In this document: one piece after another, positions 53,408 to 62,116 of the stretch
Layout of the letters: each line of letters begins with the position of its first letter
Position numbering within the stretch: the stretch's first letter is position 1
Assembly: GCF_003314975.1 (NCBI RefSeq)
Contig: NZ_QNRF01000001.1
Span: 248,001-312,000, forward strand
Direction of reading: 5' to 3'
From: Marinomonas aquiplantarum
Lineage (GTDB): Bacteria > Pseudomonadota > Gammaproteobacteria > Pseudomonadales > Marinomonadaceae
DNA length: 64,000 bases
Position numbers and translations under genes: made by a program
Notes under the pieces: model-generated
Databases searched by the model: none
Seen by the model: only the letters and a program-made list of their open reading frames with translations
Told to the model about the DNA's origin: nothing

Positions 53408-55069
53408 ATGGCTCAGTTTGTATACAGCATGAATCGCGTTGGGAAAGTTGTTCCACCTAAACGCGAAATTCTTAAAGACATTTCTCTCTCTTTCTTCCCA
53501 GGCGCTAAGATCGGTGTATTGGGCCTTAACGGCTCTGGTAAATCCACACTATTGCGCATCATGGCAGGCGTTGATACCGAATATAATGGTGAAGCACGTC
53601 CTATGCCGGGCATTAAAATCGGCTACTTGGAACAAGAACCTCACCTTGACCCGACTAAAAATGTTCGTGGCATCGTCGAAGAAGCCTTTGCCGATGTGAT
53701 CGACGCTATGGCGCGATTGGATGCCGTTTACGCAGCCTACGCGGAACCGGATGCCGATTTTGATGCCTTAGCCAAAGAACAAGGTCAGCTAGAAGCGTTA
53801 ATCGAAGCAAAAGAAGGTCACAACCTAGAGCGTGCTTTGGAAGTCGCCGCTGAAGCACTTCGCCTACCACCATGGGAAGCCAGTGTTGAGCACCTTTCAG
53901 GTGGTGAACGTCGTCGTGTCGCACTGTGTCGTCTATTGCTCGACAAGCCAGATATGATCCTACTAGATGAGCCAACTAACCACTTGGATGCCGAATCCGT
54001 AGCTTGGTTAGAGCGCTTCTTGAAAGATTACCCAGGCACAGTGGTTGCCATTACCCACGACCGTTACTTCCTAGATAACGCAGCGGGTTGGATTCTAGAG
54101 TTAGACCGTGGTCACGGCATTCCATACGAAGGTAACTATTCATCTTGGTTGGAGCAAAAAGATGCTCGTTTGGAACAAGAAGCCAAACAACAAGCCTCTC
54201 ACCAAAAAGCCATCAAATCTGAGCTTGAATGGGTTCGTCAGAATGCCAAAGGGCGTCAGTCTAAATCTAAAGCGCGCTTAGCTCGCTTCGAAGAAATGAA
54301 CTCTCAAGAGTTCCAAGATCGTAACGAAACCAACGAGCTGTACATTCCACCTGGTCCACGTCTTGGCTCTAAAGTCATCGAAATCGAAGGCGTGAGCAAG
54401 AGCTTCGAACATAAGATGCTACTAGAAGACTTCAACATGGTGGTGCCGCAAGGCGCGATTGTCGGTGTGGTCGGTGGTAACGGCGCCGGTAAATCAACGC
54501 TGTTTAAAATGATTGCGGGGGTTGAAAAACCCGATACTGGAACTGTGACCTTGGGTGACACAGTTCAACTGGCTTACGTAGACCAAATGCGTGAATTAGA
54601 TGGCGACAAAACCGTCTTTGAAGAAATCGCTGACGGCCAAGATATGATCACGGTTCACAACTACAAAGTACCGTCTCGTGCTTACATTGGGCGTTTTAAC
54701 TTTAAAGGGTCTGATCAACAAAAATTGGTTAAACACTTGTCTGGTGGTGAGCGTAACCGTTTGCACCTTGCCAAACTACTAAAAGAAGGTGGCAACGTAT
54801 TGCTACTCGATGAGCCGACCAACGACCTTGATGTGGAAACCTTACGTGCACTGGAAGACGCGCTATTGGCCTTCCCTGGCGCTGCCATTGTGATTTCCCA
54901 CGACCGTTGGTTCCTTGACCGTATCGCAACGCATATCCTAGCGTACGAAGGCGATTCAAAAGCCGTCTTCTTTGAAGGTAACTACGCAGAATACGAAGCC
55001 GACTACAAACAACGTACTGGCAACGATGCGACACCAACACGTATCAAGTACAAACGTATTGATGCTTAA
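53408..55069 (+). CDS. ettA: Energy-dependent translational throttle protein EttA
   Basis: EttA is an ABC-F protein that binds the ribosomal E site and gates translation by ATP/ADP ratio. The 553-residue protein has two ABC domains: Walker A GLNGSGKST with signature LSGGERRR, and GGNGAGKST with LSGGERNR. The Walker B motifs are LLDEPTNHLDAES and LLDEPTNDLDVET. A linker (P-site tRNA interaction motif, about 245-300) lies between, containing WVRQNAKGRQSKSKARLARFEEM in part. No membrane domain exists. A strong terminator follows at 55094-55123. Confidence 0.96.
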   Translation: MAQFVYSMNRVGKVVPPKREILKDISLSFFPGAKIGVLGLNGSGKSTLLRIMAGVDTEYNGEARPMPGIKIGYLEQEPHLDPTKNVRGIVEEAFADVIDAMARLDAVYAAYAEPDADFDALAKEQGQLEALIEAKEGHNLERALEVAAEALRLPPWEASVEHLSGGERRRVALCRLLLDKPDMILLDEPTNHLDAESVAWLERFLKDYPGTVVAITHDRYFLDNAAGWILELDRGHGIPYEGNYSSWLEQKDARLEQEAKQQASHQKAIKSELEWVRQNAKGRQSKSKARLARFEEMNSQEFQDRNETNELYIPPGPRLGSKVIEIEGVSKSFEHKMLLEDFNMVVPQGAIVGVVGGNGAGKSTLFKMIAGVEKPDTGTVTLGDTVQLAYVDQMRELDGDKTVFEEIADGQDMITVHNYKVPSRAYIGRFNFKGSDQQKLVKHLSGGERNRLHLAKLLKEGGNVLLLDEPTNDLDVETLRALEDALLAFPGAAIVISHDRWFLDRIATHILAYEGDSKAVFFEGNYAEYEADYKQRTGNDATPTRIKYKRIDA

Positions 55070-55093
55070 TCAGTTCAATATCGTTTAGAAAGC

Positions 55094-55123
55094 AAAAAGC
55101 CGCTTCAGAGGAAGCGGCTTTTT
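55094..55123 (+). terminator. Terminator after ettA
   Basis: AAAAAGCCGCTTC / GAAGCGGCTTTTT, a 13-bp stem with an AGAG loop, starts 25 bases after the ettA stop. It also touches the end of a small minus-strand frame. Confidence 0.93.
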
Positions 55124-55274
55124 ATTTTGAAACATCAATTTCATTAAACACCACATTATCTTTTAACTCACCAGTTCCACGGAGAGTTAAAGCATGTAAC
55201 TGCTTGAATAATAAATATTTTGCATCTTTGCCATAGTGGTACAAGTTGATCGTTTTATCAGAATCTTCTGACAT
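55122..55274 (-). CDS. 50-residue orphan ORF or gene remnant
   Basis: ATG at 55274 opens a clean 50-codon frame ending TAA at 55122-55124: it starts MSEDSDKTINLYHYGKDAKY and ends FNEIDVSK. Amino-acid composition looks like a real protein. An in-frame stop lies 6 codons upstream, so it is not simply an extension. I do not recognise it. It may be the leftover C-terminus of a lost gene next to the hicAB module, or a small protein. No clear ribosome site is seen. Confidence 0.35.
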   Translation of the reverse strand: MSEDSDKTINLYHYGKDAKYLLFKQLHALTLRGTGELKDNVVFNEIDVSK

Positions 55275-55390
55275 ATAACTGAAGTTAGGTTACGAAAAAA
55301 CTTTATATCGTACAAACACAAAAGAGACCAACCCCATCTTCTGTCTTCCCCTTACAAGACACAAGGGGAAGAGACTTGCTCAGCACATGA

Positions 55391-55795
55391 CTAAATCAAC
55401 TGTAGCACCTTCTTAGACGCCTCAGCCAAGAAGCCAGATCGGGATTTATATTTTGGATTGGCGGCGACGACCTTATCGATTTTGGTAATCAGTAAATGCG
55501 GTAATGTGACGTTAATTTTTTCACTTTTACCAAGTAATGGAGTGATGTCTACATCGATGACCGCCCAGACACCATTGCTGAAGTCAGGATTGTCTTTTAA
55601 CTCGGCAATCGGACTCGCCACGGGAATCTCCTCACCATCTTCCAGCATCAATTCTAGATGGCTGAAAATTGCTTCTTCTGCCATTTCCAATGCTTCATCA
55701 AATGTATCGCCAGCAGAAAAACAACCTGGGATATCTGGCACAGTAACGCCATAACTTACGCCATTGTCAGTATGTAATACGATTGGATATTTCAT
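55391..55795 (-). CDS. hicB: HicB-family antitoxin
   Basis: A 134-residue antitoxin. The N-terminal HicB domain reads YPIVLHTDNGVSYGVTVPDIPGCFSAGDTFDEAL, a partial RNase H-like fold that binds HicA. The C-terminal part (SEKINVTLPHLLITKIDKVV..SRSGFLAEASKKVL) looks like a ribbon-helix-helix DNA-binding domain for autoregulation. It follows hicA after 9 bases on the same strand. Together they form a type II toxin-antitoxin pair. Confidence 0.93.
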   Translation of the reverse strand: MKYPIVLHTDNGVSYGVTVPDIPGCFSAGDTFDEALEMAEEAIFSHLELMLEDGEEIPVASPIAELKDNPDFSNGVWAVIDVDITPLLGKSEKINVTLPHLLITKIDKVVAANPKYKSRSGFLAEASKKVLQLI

Positions 55796-55804
55796 GGTCG
55801 ATAC

Positions 55805-55990
55805 CTACCCATCAAGCTGTGCTTGTTTTCTGATGCTGTTAAACGTGCCGAGAGGCAGGTCTTTTTTCGGGTGTGGCACTGTTACTGTGCCTCGTTTTGT
55901 TGGGTGCTTAAACTGTACGTGACTCCCTTTTACACGAATTTGATACCAGCCATCCTCCAACAGAAGCCGAATAACCTCTCTACTCTTCAT
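55805..55990 (-). CDS. hicA: HicA-family mRNA interferase toxin
   Basis: A 61-residue toxin with a double-stranded-RNA-binding-like fold that cleaves mRNA. The catalytic histidine lies in GSHVQFKHPTKRGTVTVPHP, and the N-terminal SREVIRLLLEDGWYQIRVKG is typical. Length is normal. The toxin gene precedes its antitoxin, the common hicAB order. No defect is seen, so it is probably functional. Confidence 0.93.
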   Translation of the reverse strand: MKSREVIRLLLEDGWYQIRVKGSHVQFKHPTKRGTVTVPHPKKDLPLGTFNSIRKQAQLDG

Positions 55991-56121
55991 ACGATCATTC
56001 CTTTGATCTTAAGAATTTTAAATATAACCCCAATAACCCCAAATTTCCAATGCAGCAATTAGTGAAAGCAAAAAATCCGTATCTTCACTTTTCAAAAGGT
56101 CAGCGTTTTTTGTTGTACGAG

Positions 56122-56964
56122 TTACATCCTCGCCATCTCAATATTCGTTAAGAGAATGGCTTTACAACCGATTGCCTTCAGCTGATCTAATATTTGATGT
56201 GCGTCTTCTTTTTTGACCATGGATTTCACAGAACACCAAGCATGATTTTTAAGCTGACTGATAGTAGGGGATTGAATGCCGGGGGTTAGTTCACACGCTT
56301 TGTCCAATAGGTTGGTTGGCACATCGTACTCTACCATCTGATATTCCAACGCTATCAAACGGCCATTTACTCTGTCGATGAAGCGCTTAACGTCTTCCTT
56401 GCTTTGCGACTCCTGCGCAGAAAACAAAGCGGCATTTGAAGTAAATATCGGCTCTCCCACGACTTTTAGCCCTGCGGATTTAAGCGTGGCACCCGTTTCA
56501 ACTATGTCTACAACACAATCCGCCAAACCTAAGCTGATGGATATTTCTACTGCCCCGTCCAACTCAACCAAATCTAGCCCAGTGGAATTAAAGTGCTGCT
56601 TAACTAAATTGGGGAATGAGGTAGCAATTCTTAATGACTTAACTTGATTAGAATCATCAAGTATTGTGTTTTCCATAGCAGCAATACAGAGTTTGGAATG
56701 ACCGAATGGCAAGTCCAGCATTTTAGAGGCCTGACTTTGCTTCTCTCGATGAAAGTCTTCGCCCGTCACGCCCACATCAATAATCCCTTTATTTAGGTAC
56801 ATGGGGATATCGCTGGCTCTTAAAAAGTAGAACTCAACCTGATTCTTAGAATCTTCAAAGTAAAGCCCCTTGGTTGGTTTTTTGACCTTGTAACCACAAG
56901 AAGTCAATAACTCGACACAAGGCCCATACAAAGCCCCTTTATTTGGTAACGCCACTCTGATCAT
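56122..56964 (-). CDS. hisG: ATP phosphoribosyltransferase, long form (HisG)
   Basis: HisG starts histidine synthesis by joining ATP and PRPP. The 280-residue length and the C-terminal regulatory domain (from about residue 210, SPTISQLKNHAWCSVKSMVKKEDAHQILDQLKAIGC in part) mark the hexameric long form, which binds histidine. The PRPP loop region DCVVDIVETGATLKSAGL is intact. No other his gene is nearby. As I recall, this bacterial group usually carries the short HisG with HisZ, so this may be a second or acquired copy, possibly serving another role. It lies beside hicAB, which also suggests an accessory spot. Confidence 0.85.
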   Translation of the reverse strand: MIRVALPNKGALYGPCVELLTSCGYKVKKPTKGLYFEDSKNQVEFYFLRASDIPMYLNKGIIDVGVTGEDFHREKQSQASKMLDLPFGHSKLCIAAMENTILDDSNQVKSLRIATSFPNLVKQHFNSTGLDLVELDGAVEISISLGLADCVVDIVETGATLKSAGLKVVGEPIFTSNAALFSAQESQSKEDVKRFIDRVNGRLIALEYQMVEYDVPTNLLDKACELTPGIQSPTISQLKNHAWCSVKSMVKKEDAHQILDQLKAIGCKAILLTNIEMARM

Positions 56965-57136
56965 CTGAAACTCCCTGTTATGAAACTTACCATTCGCTCG
57001 TTGTAAGCATTAAAAAATCCCTCAAGAATCTTAGCAAGAATTCACCCACGCTTGTCATACTATTTCCACATAATCTCAGTGGGTTAAAAGAACTTAACCC
57101 TAGAGTTTGTCATAAAAAAATTCAAATCCCATGAAT

Positions 57137-57172
57137 AAAAAGCCCTCTTTACCAAAGTAAAGAGGGCTTTTT
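57137..57172 (-). terminator. Terminator after the EamA transporter gene
   Basis: AAAAAGCCCTCTTTAC / GTAAAGAGGGCTTTTT, a perfect 16-bp stem with a CAAA loop. It begins 30 bases past the EamA stop on the minus strand and separates that gene from hisG. Confidence 0.93.
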
Positions 57173-57201
57173 ATGACTTGCATGATGAACAGTTTCTTAG
57201 C

Positions 57202-58158
57202 TTAGCGCTTTTTCAGAATACCGCTGGCCAACAACACACCTGTGGCGACCAGACCTAACCCCACTATGGAGTAGGCTTCTAGGGTTTCCCCCAAAATAGG
57301 AATGGCAATAATTGAGGCTAAAACTGGGGTGAAAGCACCAATGGCCGCCATGTTTTCAGCGCCTAGCTTCTGTACAGCATAGCCATAAGTGAAGCCTGTC
57401 ATTAATCCAACCAATAAACTTTGCACCACCAGCTGCACAGCAATCATGTCCCAAGAAGCTTCCGAAAGCCCACTGGATACCAAACCGGTTGACCAAAGCA
57501 CCAATAAAACAACGAAAGACACAAACCCCATCAAGGAGGTAGACAGCAAAGGCGGTAAGCCTGCAATGCGTAAGCTCACAGTATAAACGGCCCAAAACAT
57601 ACTGGCCGCTAGAAGCAACAAGTCGCCTTTCCAAGTCCCCTCTGCTGCGGTCAGCATGGAAAGACTCAACAACACAATCACACCCGTGCACACAAGGCCT
57701 AAGCCAATTTTACGCGCTCGAGTGACTTTTTCCTGATAAAAAATCACCGCTAACAAAGTCACAAAGAATGGATACGCACCGAGAATCAGCAAGCCAGCAT
57801 GGGACGCTGGCGCATATTTCAGGCCTGTTGCACTCAAAAAGAAGAAGGGGACGCCTGCACCACACACAATGCCTAATAGCAAAATAGGTGACACGGCTTT
57901 GATCTTTTCTCGACCACGCCACAAAATAGGCAGTAACAAAAGTGCAGGCGGCGTAAAGCGCAAAAGTCCAAGATCAAAAGGCGTTAAGGTATTGGTCACA
58001 CCAGCACGCATACTGACCAACCAAGACGCCCAAATCAAAATACTGACAAACGCCGCCAATAATCCCAATTTAAAGCCCCAACCCGTTGCGTACACCTTAT
58101 AGTCAGGTTGAGGATTGGAAGCAGGTTCAGAGTAGTCTTGTGTTGCAGAATGAGCCAT
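57202..58158 (-). CDS. EamA/DMT-superfamily transporter
   Basis: A 318-residue transporter with a polar N-terminal tail of about 30 residues and 10 hydrophobic segments in two EamA repeats (about 33-165 and 175-310). Landmarks are LAAFVSILIWASWLVSMRAGV and FTPPALLLLPI. ATG 58158 is chosen since GAGG lies 5 bases upstream; GTG 58164 would add two residues. A divergent Lrp-type regulator and a palindrome just upstream suggest amino-acid-responsive control, so export of an amino acid is a reasonable guess. Confidence 0.87.
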   Translation of the reverse strand: MAHSATQDYSEPASNPQPDYKVYATGWGFKLGLLAAFVSILIWASWLVSMRAGVTNTLTPFDLGLLRFTPPALLLLPILWRGREKIKAVSPILLLGIVCGAGVPFFFLSATGLKYAPASHAGLLILGAYPFFVTLLAVIFYQEKVTRARKIGLGLVCTGVIVLLSLSMLTAAEGTWKGDLLLLAASMFWAVYTVSLRIAGLPPLLSTSLMGFVSFVVLLVLWSTGLVSSGLSEASWDMIAVQLVVQSLLVGLMTGFTYGYAVQKLGAENMAAIGAFTPVLASIIAIPILGETLEAYSIVGLGLVATGVLLASGILKKR

Positions 58159-58170
58159 ACGCACCTCGCC

Positions 58171-58194
58171 AGATAATATTAAGTTATATTATCT
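58171..58194. promoter_or_regulatory. Palindromic operator between the EamA and Lrp-type genes
   Basis: AGATAATAT (58171-58179) and ATATTATCT (58186-58194) are perfect 9-base arms around TAAGTT. AT-rich palindromes of this kind fit Lrp/AsnC sites. It lies 13 bases before the EamA ATG and 87 bases before the regulator start, so binding would mainly affect the transporter. Confidence 0.55.
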
Positions 58195-58280
58195 CTGCAA
58201 ATCTGCGAGCATGTCCTTGCTATTTCACCCAGTTATCCTCTATTTTTTAGCATATATACAAACCACAAGACCATAAAGTT

Positions 58281-58763
58281 ATGAAAGATGCCAATATAGA
58301 CAAAATCGATCTACAAATCCTTGCCCACCTTCAAGAGGACGGACGTTTGACAAACGTGGCGTTAGCCGACGAAATCCACTTATCACCGTCACCTTGTTTA
58401 AGGCGCGTTAAGCAACTGGAGGGACAGGGCGTTATTCAGGGTTATCATGCCAGAATTGACCGTTTAAAAGCCGGTTTCTCCATGACAGTTTTTGTCGAGG
58501 TAAAGCTCCGAAATCACGCTGATGACTATCATTTAGAATTTGAGCAAGCGATTTTAGCAATGGAAGACGTCATCAGTGCGCATTTGGTATCTGGCTTGGC
58601 TGATTACAAACTGGAAGTCGTCGCAAGAGATTTACCAGATTACGAAAACATTTTAAAACAGATTCAATCCTTACCACATGTAAAAGACATTCAAAGTTAT
58701 TTTGCCATTCGCTCAGTAAAAACATCAGCGCCACTGCCATTGAATAAACCCATAGTGGATTAA
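58281..58763 (+). CDS. Lrp/AsnC-family transcriptional regulator
   Basis: A 160-residue regulator. The helix-turn-helix is at about 5-62 (DLQILAHLQEDGRLTNVALADEIHLSPSPCLRRVKQLE in parts), followed by the RAM ligand domain (MTVFVEVKL, VISAHLVSGLADYKLEVVARDL). Such proteins sense amino acids. It is divergent from an EamA transporter with a palindrome between them, the usual set-up of a local regulator and its exporter. The terminator at 58767-58798 follows. Confidence 0.92.
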   Translation: MKDANIDKIDLQILAHLQEDGRLTNVALADEIHLSPSPCLRRVKQLEGQGVIQGYHARIDRLKAGFSMTVFVEVKLRNHADDYHLEFEQAILAMEDVISAHLVSGLADYKLEVVARDLPDYENILKQIQSLPHVKDIQSYFAIRSVKTSAPLPLNKPIVD

Positions 58764-58766
58764 TAA

Positions 58767-58798
58767 AAAAACCGCCAAGAGCTTGCTCTGGCGGTTTT
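58767..58798. terminator. Bidirectional terminator between the Lrp-type gene and the chemoreceptor
   Basis: AAAACCGCCA pairs with TGGCGGTTTT, extended by GAGC/GCTC after a one-base bulge, with a 2-base tip. It starts 4 bases after the Lrp-type stop and lies 24 bases from the chemoreceptor stop. Confidence 0.88.
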
Positions 58799-58821
58799 GA
58801 GGGGTAGGGTTCGATCAATGA

Positions 58822-60435
58822 CTAAACTTTAAAGCTGCCGACTTGCTTATCAAGCGCTTTATATAAGTCAGAAATATCACTCGACTGCTTCTTAATGGTG
58901 TCTGAGACCGCTTGCACAGAGTCAGTTTGCTCTTTCAACGACAACATATTTTGATTAATGTCGTTAGCTACCGTCGACTGCTCTTGCGTTGCTTGCGCTG
59001 TCTGCGCTGCCATTTCTTGAACTTTCGCGAAGGACTCTTGTAGGTCTTGGAAAGCCTTGGTCACATCACCAAAATTGTTCACCGTAAAGTCAGCATTGTT
59101 ACGACTATTTTGAATGGCTTTAGACGATTCCGCCACATTCACTTTCAGCTGCTCAATCATGGCTTCAATTTCATTGGTACTGTCTTGTGTACGAGTCGCA
59201 AGGGTTCGGACTTCATCAGCAACGACAGCAAAACCACGACCTTGTTCACCGGCACGAGCGGCCTCAATGGCTGCGTTCAATGCCAACAGGTTGGTTTGTT
59301 CCGCAATATTACGAATCACTTCCAATACTGAAGCAATGCTCTCAGAACTCTTCTGCAATTCGTCGGAACGTCCTAGTGCCAGCTCAATGTCAGACACCAA
59401 TTCCGTGACCGCAGAATGGGACTTGTTCACCGCGGTAATACCATTTTCAGTTAAGCTACTTGAGTTGTTGGCTTCATTAGCCGCTTCACGAGCTACTTCT
59501 GCCATTTGTTGGTTTGACATGTCCATCTGATGACCGGCACTGACAATCGAAGCCGATGCATTTGCCAAGGAACCTGTAATATCCGTTGTTTTTGATGCCG
59601 CATCATTCAGCTGACTTGTCACCTTACCTAGGGCATTCGCTTGTTGATGAATACTAGAGATAATGCCTCGCAAGTTTTCAACAAAATTATTGAACTCGTT
59701 TGCTAGATCTCCTAGCTCATCTTTCGTTGAAAATTCAATACGCTGCGTTAAATCGCCGTCACCTTCGGAAATTTCACGAATACGCTGACCAAGGTAACGC
59801 ACTTGATCGGTAAGGGTTTTAGGCGTCTTATAACTGAACCATACTGCGATCAGTACACCAATGATCACCACAATGGTCGCAACTCGCATTGAAGAAGCCA
59901 ACTGCGCTTCCAATACTTTCTTGCTTTCAATAGCATGCTCATAAACGGCCACACCCGCTGCATCAAGAATGTCACGCATGGTACTAAAGGTGTCGTTGGC
60001 TTGTTTTTCAACCGACAAATAGTTTGCCGCGTTTGTGTCCGTTTGTACCATTGCCTCCGAGGCTTTTACCCAAGCATCAAAGGCTTTATCGAAGTCACCT
60101 AAACTGTTTACAACTTGAGGGGCGATTGACATGTGTTCTTTGTATAGGTTGAAGCGGTCTTTCACTTGCTGAATGTTATCAGTACGATCGACTTCTTCGC
60201 TTTTCACATCCCCTAGGTCGGCAACAATGCGTTGCTCTGCTAGTTTGGCTTGATAAGCATCACGGTCGGCATTCAGAATCACTGAAATCGCCTTCTCGTA
60301 ATGATTAGTGTGCTCATTTAACGAAGCTTTTAACTGATTAATAATGAAACCTAAAGCAAGTAGCGTTACGACGAATGTCAACGCCATTACCACAACAGGC
60401 AAAGAACTCTTCACCCTGACTGAATTAAAACGCAT
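58822..60435 (-). CDS. Methyl-accepting chemotaxis protein
   Basis: A 537-residue chemoreceptor. Membrane segments at about 12-34 and 184-201 enclose a helical periplasmic domain of about 150 residues (four-helix-bundle type). HAMP covers about 202-255, and the signalling tip [22 protein letters not shown] begins near residue 377. No C-terminal CheR-docking pentapeptide is present (ends DKQVGSFKV). The ligand is unknown. ATG 60435 is chosen because AGGAGGTGGGG stands directly before it; the open frame continues 23 codons further with no signal sequence sense. Confidence 0.93.
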   Translation of the reverse strand: MRFNSVRVKSSLPVVVMALTFVVTLLALGFIINQLKASLNEHTNHYEKAISVILNADRDAYQAKLAEQRIVADLGDVKSEEVDRTDNIQQVKDRFNLYKEHMSIAPQVVNSLGDFDKAFDAWVKASEAMVQTDTNAANYLSVEKQANDTFSTMRDILDAAGVAVYEHAIESKKVLEAQLASSMRVATIVVIIGVLIAVWFSYKTPKTLTDQVRYLGQRIREISEGDGDLTQRIEFSTKDELGDLANEFNNFVENLRGIISSIHQQANALGKVTSQLNDAASKTTDITGSLANASASIVSAGHQMDMSNQQMAEVAREAANEANNSSSLTENGITAVNKSHSAVTELVSDIELALGRSDELQKSSESIASVLEVIRNIAEQTNLLALNAAIEAARAGEQGRGFAVVADEVRTLATRTQDSTNEIEAMIEQLKVNVAESSKAIQNSRNNADFTVNNFGDVTKAFQDLQESFAKVQEMAAQTAQATQEQSTVANDINQNMLSLKEQTDSVQAVSDTIKKQSSDISDLYKALDKQVGSFKV

Positions 60436-60787
60436 ACCCCACCTCCTAGATTCACGCGTCCCACAATTACAGCAATAGTAGGCTTTCGGAGTTGTGCAAT
60501 TCAATGAGGGTTAACAAATACACACACTAATACTGTAGGACTTTACCTACAAATAAAAAAACATTGCGTTAAATCAAAAAAACACGAGCTTAAGGTAATT
60601 TTAAGTGAGAACAATGGGATACAAACCTACCTCCAAGTATCAAAAAAAGCCTAGTTCATTTCTCGACGCTACGACAGAAACGCTCTTTTTCGTCTCCGCC
60701 TTCATCGCCTAATTTTGCCTTTAACCTTGAGTTCGCGTACAAAAGAAGCATGTTCTTTTATGACCGCACAATGAGACTGTATTAGGT
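60436..60787. other. Intergenic gap between the chemoreceptor and DUF2868 genes
   Basis: Contains the divergent promoters; I see no small gene, clear hairpin or repeat. It is AT-rich in the middle (A-tracts near 60550-60590). No convincing sigma-28 promoter could be picked out for the chemoreceptor. Confidence 0.4.
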
Positions 60788-62113
60788 ATGACGTTTCCAT
60801 CAAGGAATGAAAAACTGGCGTTAGCCGCTTATTTAGAGAGCCACTCAGATTTAACACTGCCTGCACACGCCAACCATTTAGATCAGGCGCTGCAGGCACT
60901 CGACCAACCAACCGCCGTCAATGCTTCAAGCTACATGGAACAATACGCTCGTCTTAAACGCTATTTTACTAATGGCATTTTGGCTCTAATGTTGCTGAGT
61001 TTTGTCATTGGACTTGTGATTACGCCTAGCAGTTTTCTGCTCAACGAAAGCAAGCACATTAATATTTATTGGTTGTTGTTAACCCTATTAGGGGTTCACC
61101 TAATCAACCTGTTTTTGTGGTTAGGTAGCCTCATTTGGTTACACCTTAAACCCAGCCGGAACAACAGCCCTTTTTTATTAGGTTTATTAACTTTTTTACT
61201 CCATAAGATCAGTCATTGGCTGGCCATTGAGGTGCAAGTCAGTAAGGCTTTTTGGCATTGGCAGAACCCAGCAAAAAGCCAAACTTGGCTTGCTAGCAGC
61301 CTGTCTCATGGCGCTTGGTTAAGTTATCTGTGTGCTGGTTTATTAATGACAATATTGCTGTTACTGACCAATCAAGTGAGTTTTATCTGGGAAACGACGT
61401 TGCTTAGCGACAGTCGCTTTTTAGCGTTAACGCAATGGTTAAGCACCCCATTAACATGGTTAGGCTTAGATCTACCAACTCAAGCCGACATACTTTCCAG
61501 CCGTGTCGATCAAACACTACAAAACCAAGCCACACGACAACACTGGGCAAACTTCTTACTCGGCAGTGTGATCATGTATGGTATTTTGCCTAGGTTACTG
61601 TTACTGATGATGTGTATGGCAATGTATCGGCTCAAGCGTGTAACCCGTAAACGCAGCCCACAAGAAGACATCATTCTGAATCGCTACACACACCAAGAAA
61701 GACAACAAAAACGTATTATCGATCCAGACCATCACCAGCGACATCAGAATCAATCAAAGCCCAGCAAAACCCGGTCAATTTGCCAAGTAGAAGCTGATAG
61801 TTTGTGGGGGCTTTTTGAATGGAGTGATGACATTCCTGCGCCTCTCATACAAGCCAATACGCAGGTACTAAATGACCAAACGCAACAACAAGCCTTTTTA
61901 GCGCTTGCTCCACAGCAAACAACGTATCTCTTGGTCAGTAACACTTACAGTCCTGACCGAGGCACGACTCGCTTTCTAAGCAGCTTAGCGAGGCAACAAC
62001 CACACCTCCAAATGGTGCTATGGAAAACCAAGTCAGGGCATTTTGATAATGCGTGGGCCGCCTTATCTGAACAACTGAACTTACCTGAACTCAAGTGCTT
62101 GCCGGAGGAGTAA
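60788..62113 (+). CDS. DUF2868 membrane protein
   Basis: A 441-residue protein that I place in the DUF2868 family from its partner and layout. A polar start (about 1-55) is followed by membrane segments near 58-78, 92-115, 178-198 and 258-285, and a soluble C-terminal domain (about 290-441) containing ADSLWGLFEWSDDIPAPL. In pseudomonads a DUF2868 protein is encoded next to a DUF3482 GTPase, as here. It lies 3 bases before that gene, so the two act together. Function is unknown; a membrane-anchored GTPase system is a fair description. Confidence 0.8.
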   Translation: MTFPSRNEKLALAAYLESHSDLTLPAHANHLDQALQALDQPTAVNASSYMEQYARLKRYFTNGILALMLLSFVIGLVITPSSFLLNESKHINIYWLLLTLLGVHLINLFLWLGSLIWLHLKPSRNNSPFLLGLLTFLLHKISHWLAIEVQVSKAFWHWQNPAKSQTWLASSLSHGAWLSYLCAGLLMTILLLLTNQVSFIWETTLLSDSRFLALTQWLSTPLTWLGLDLPTQADILSSRVDQTLQNQATRQHWANFLLGSVIMYGILPRLLLLMMCMAMYRLKRVTRKRSPQEDIILNRYTHQERQQKRIIDPDHHQRHQNQSKPSKTRSICQVEADSLWGLFEWSDDIPAPLIQANTQVLNDQTQQQAFLALAPQQTTYLLVSNTYSPDRGTTRFLSSLARQQPHLQMVLWKTKSGHFDNAWAALSEQLNLPELKCLPEE

Positions 62114-62116
62114 ACT

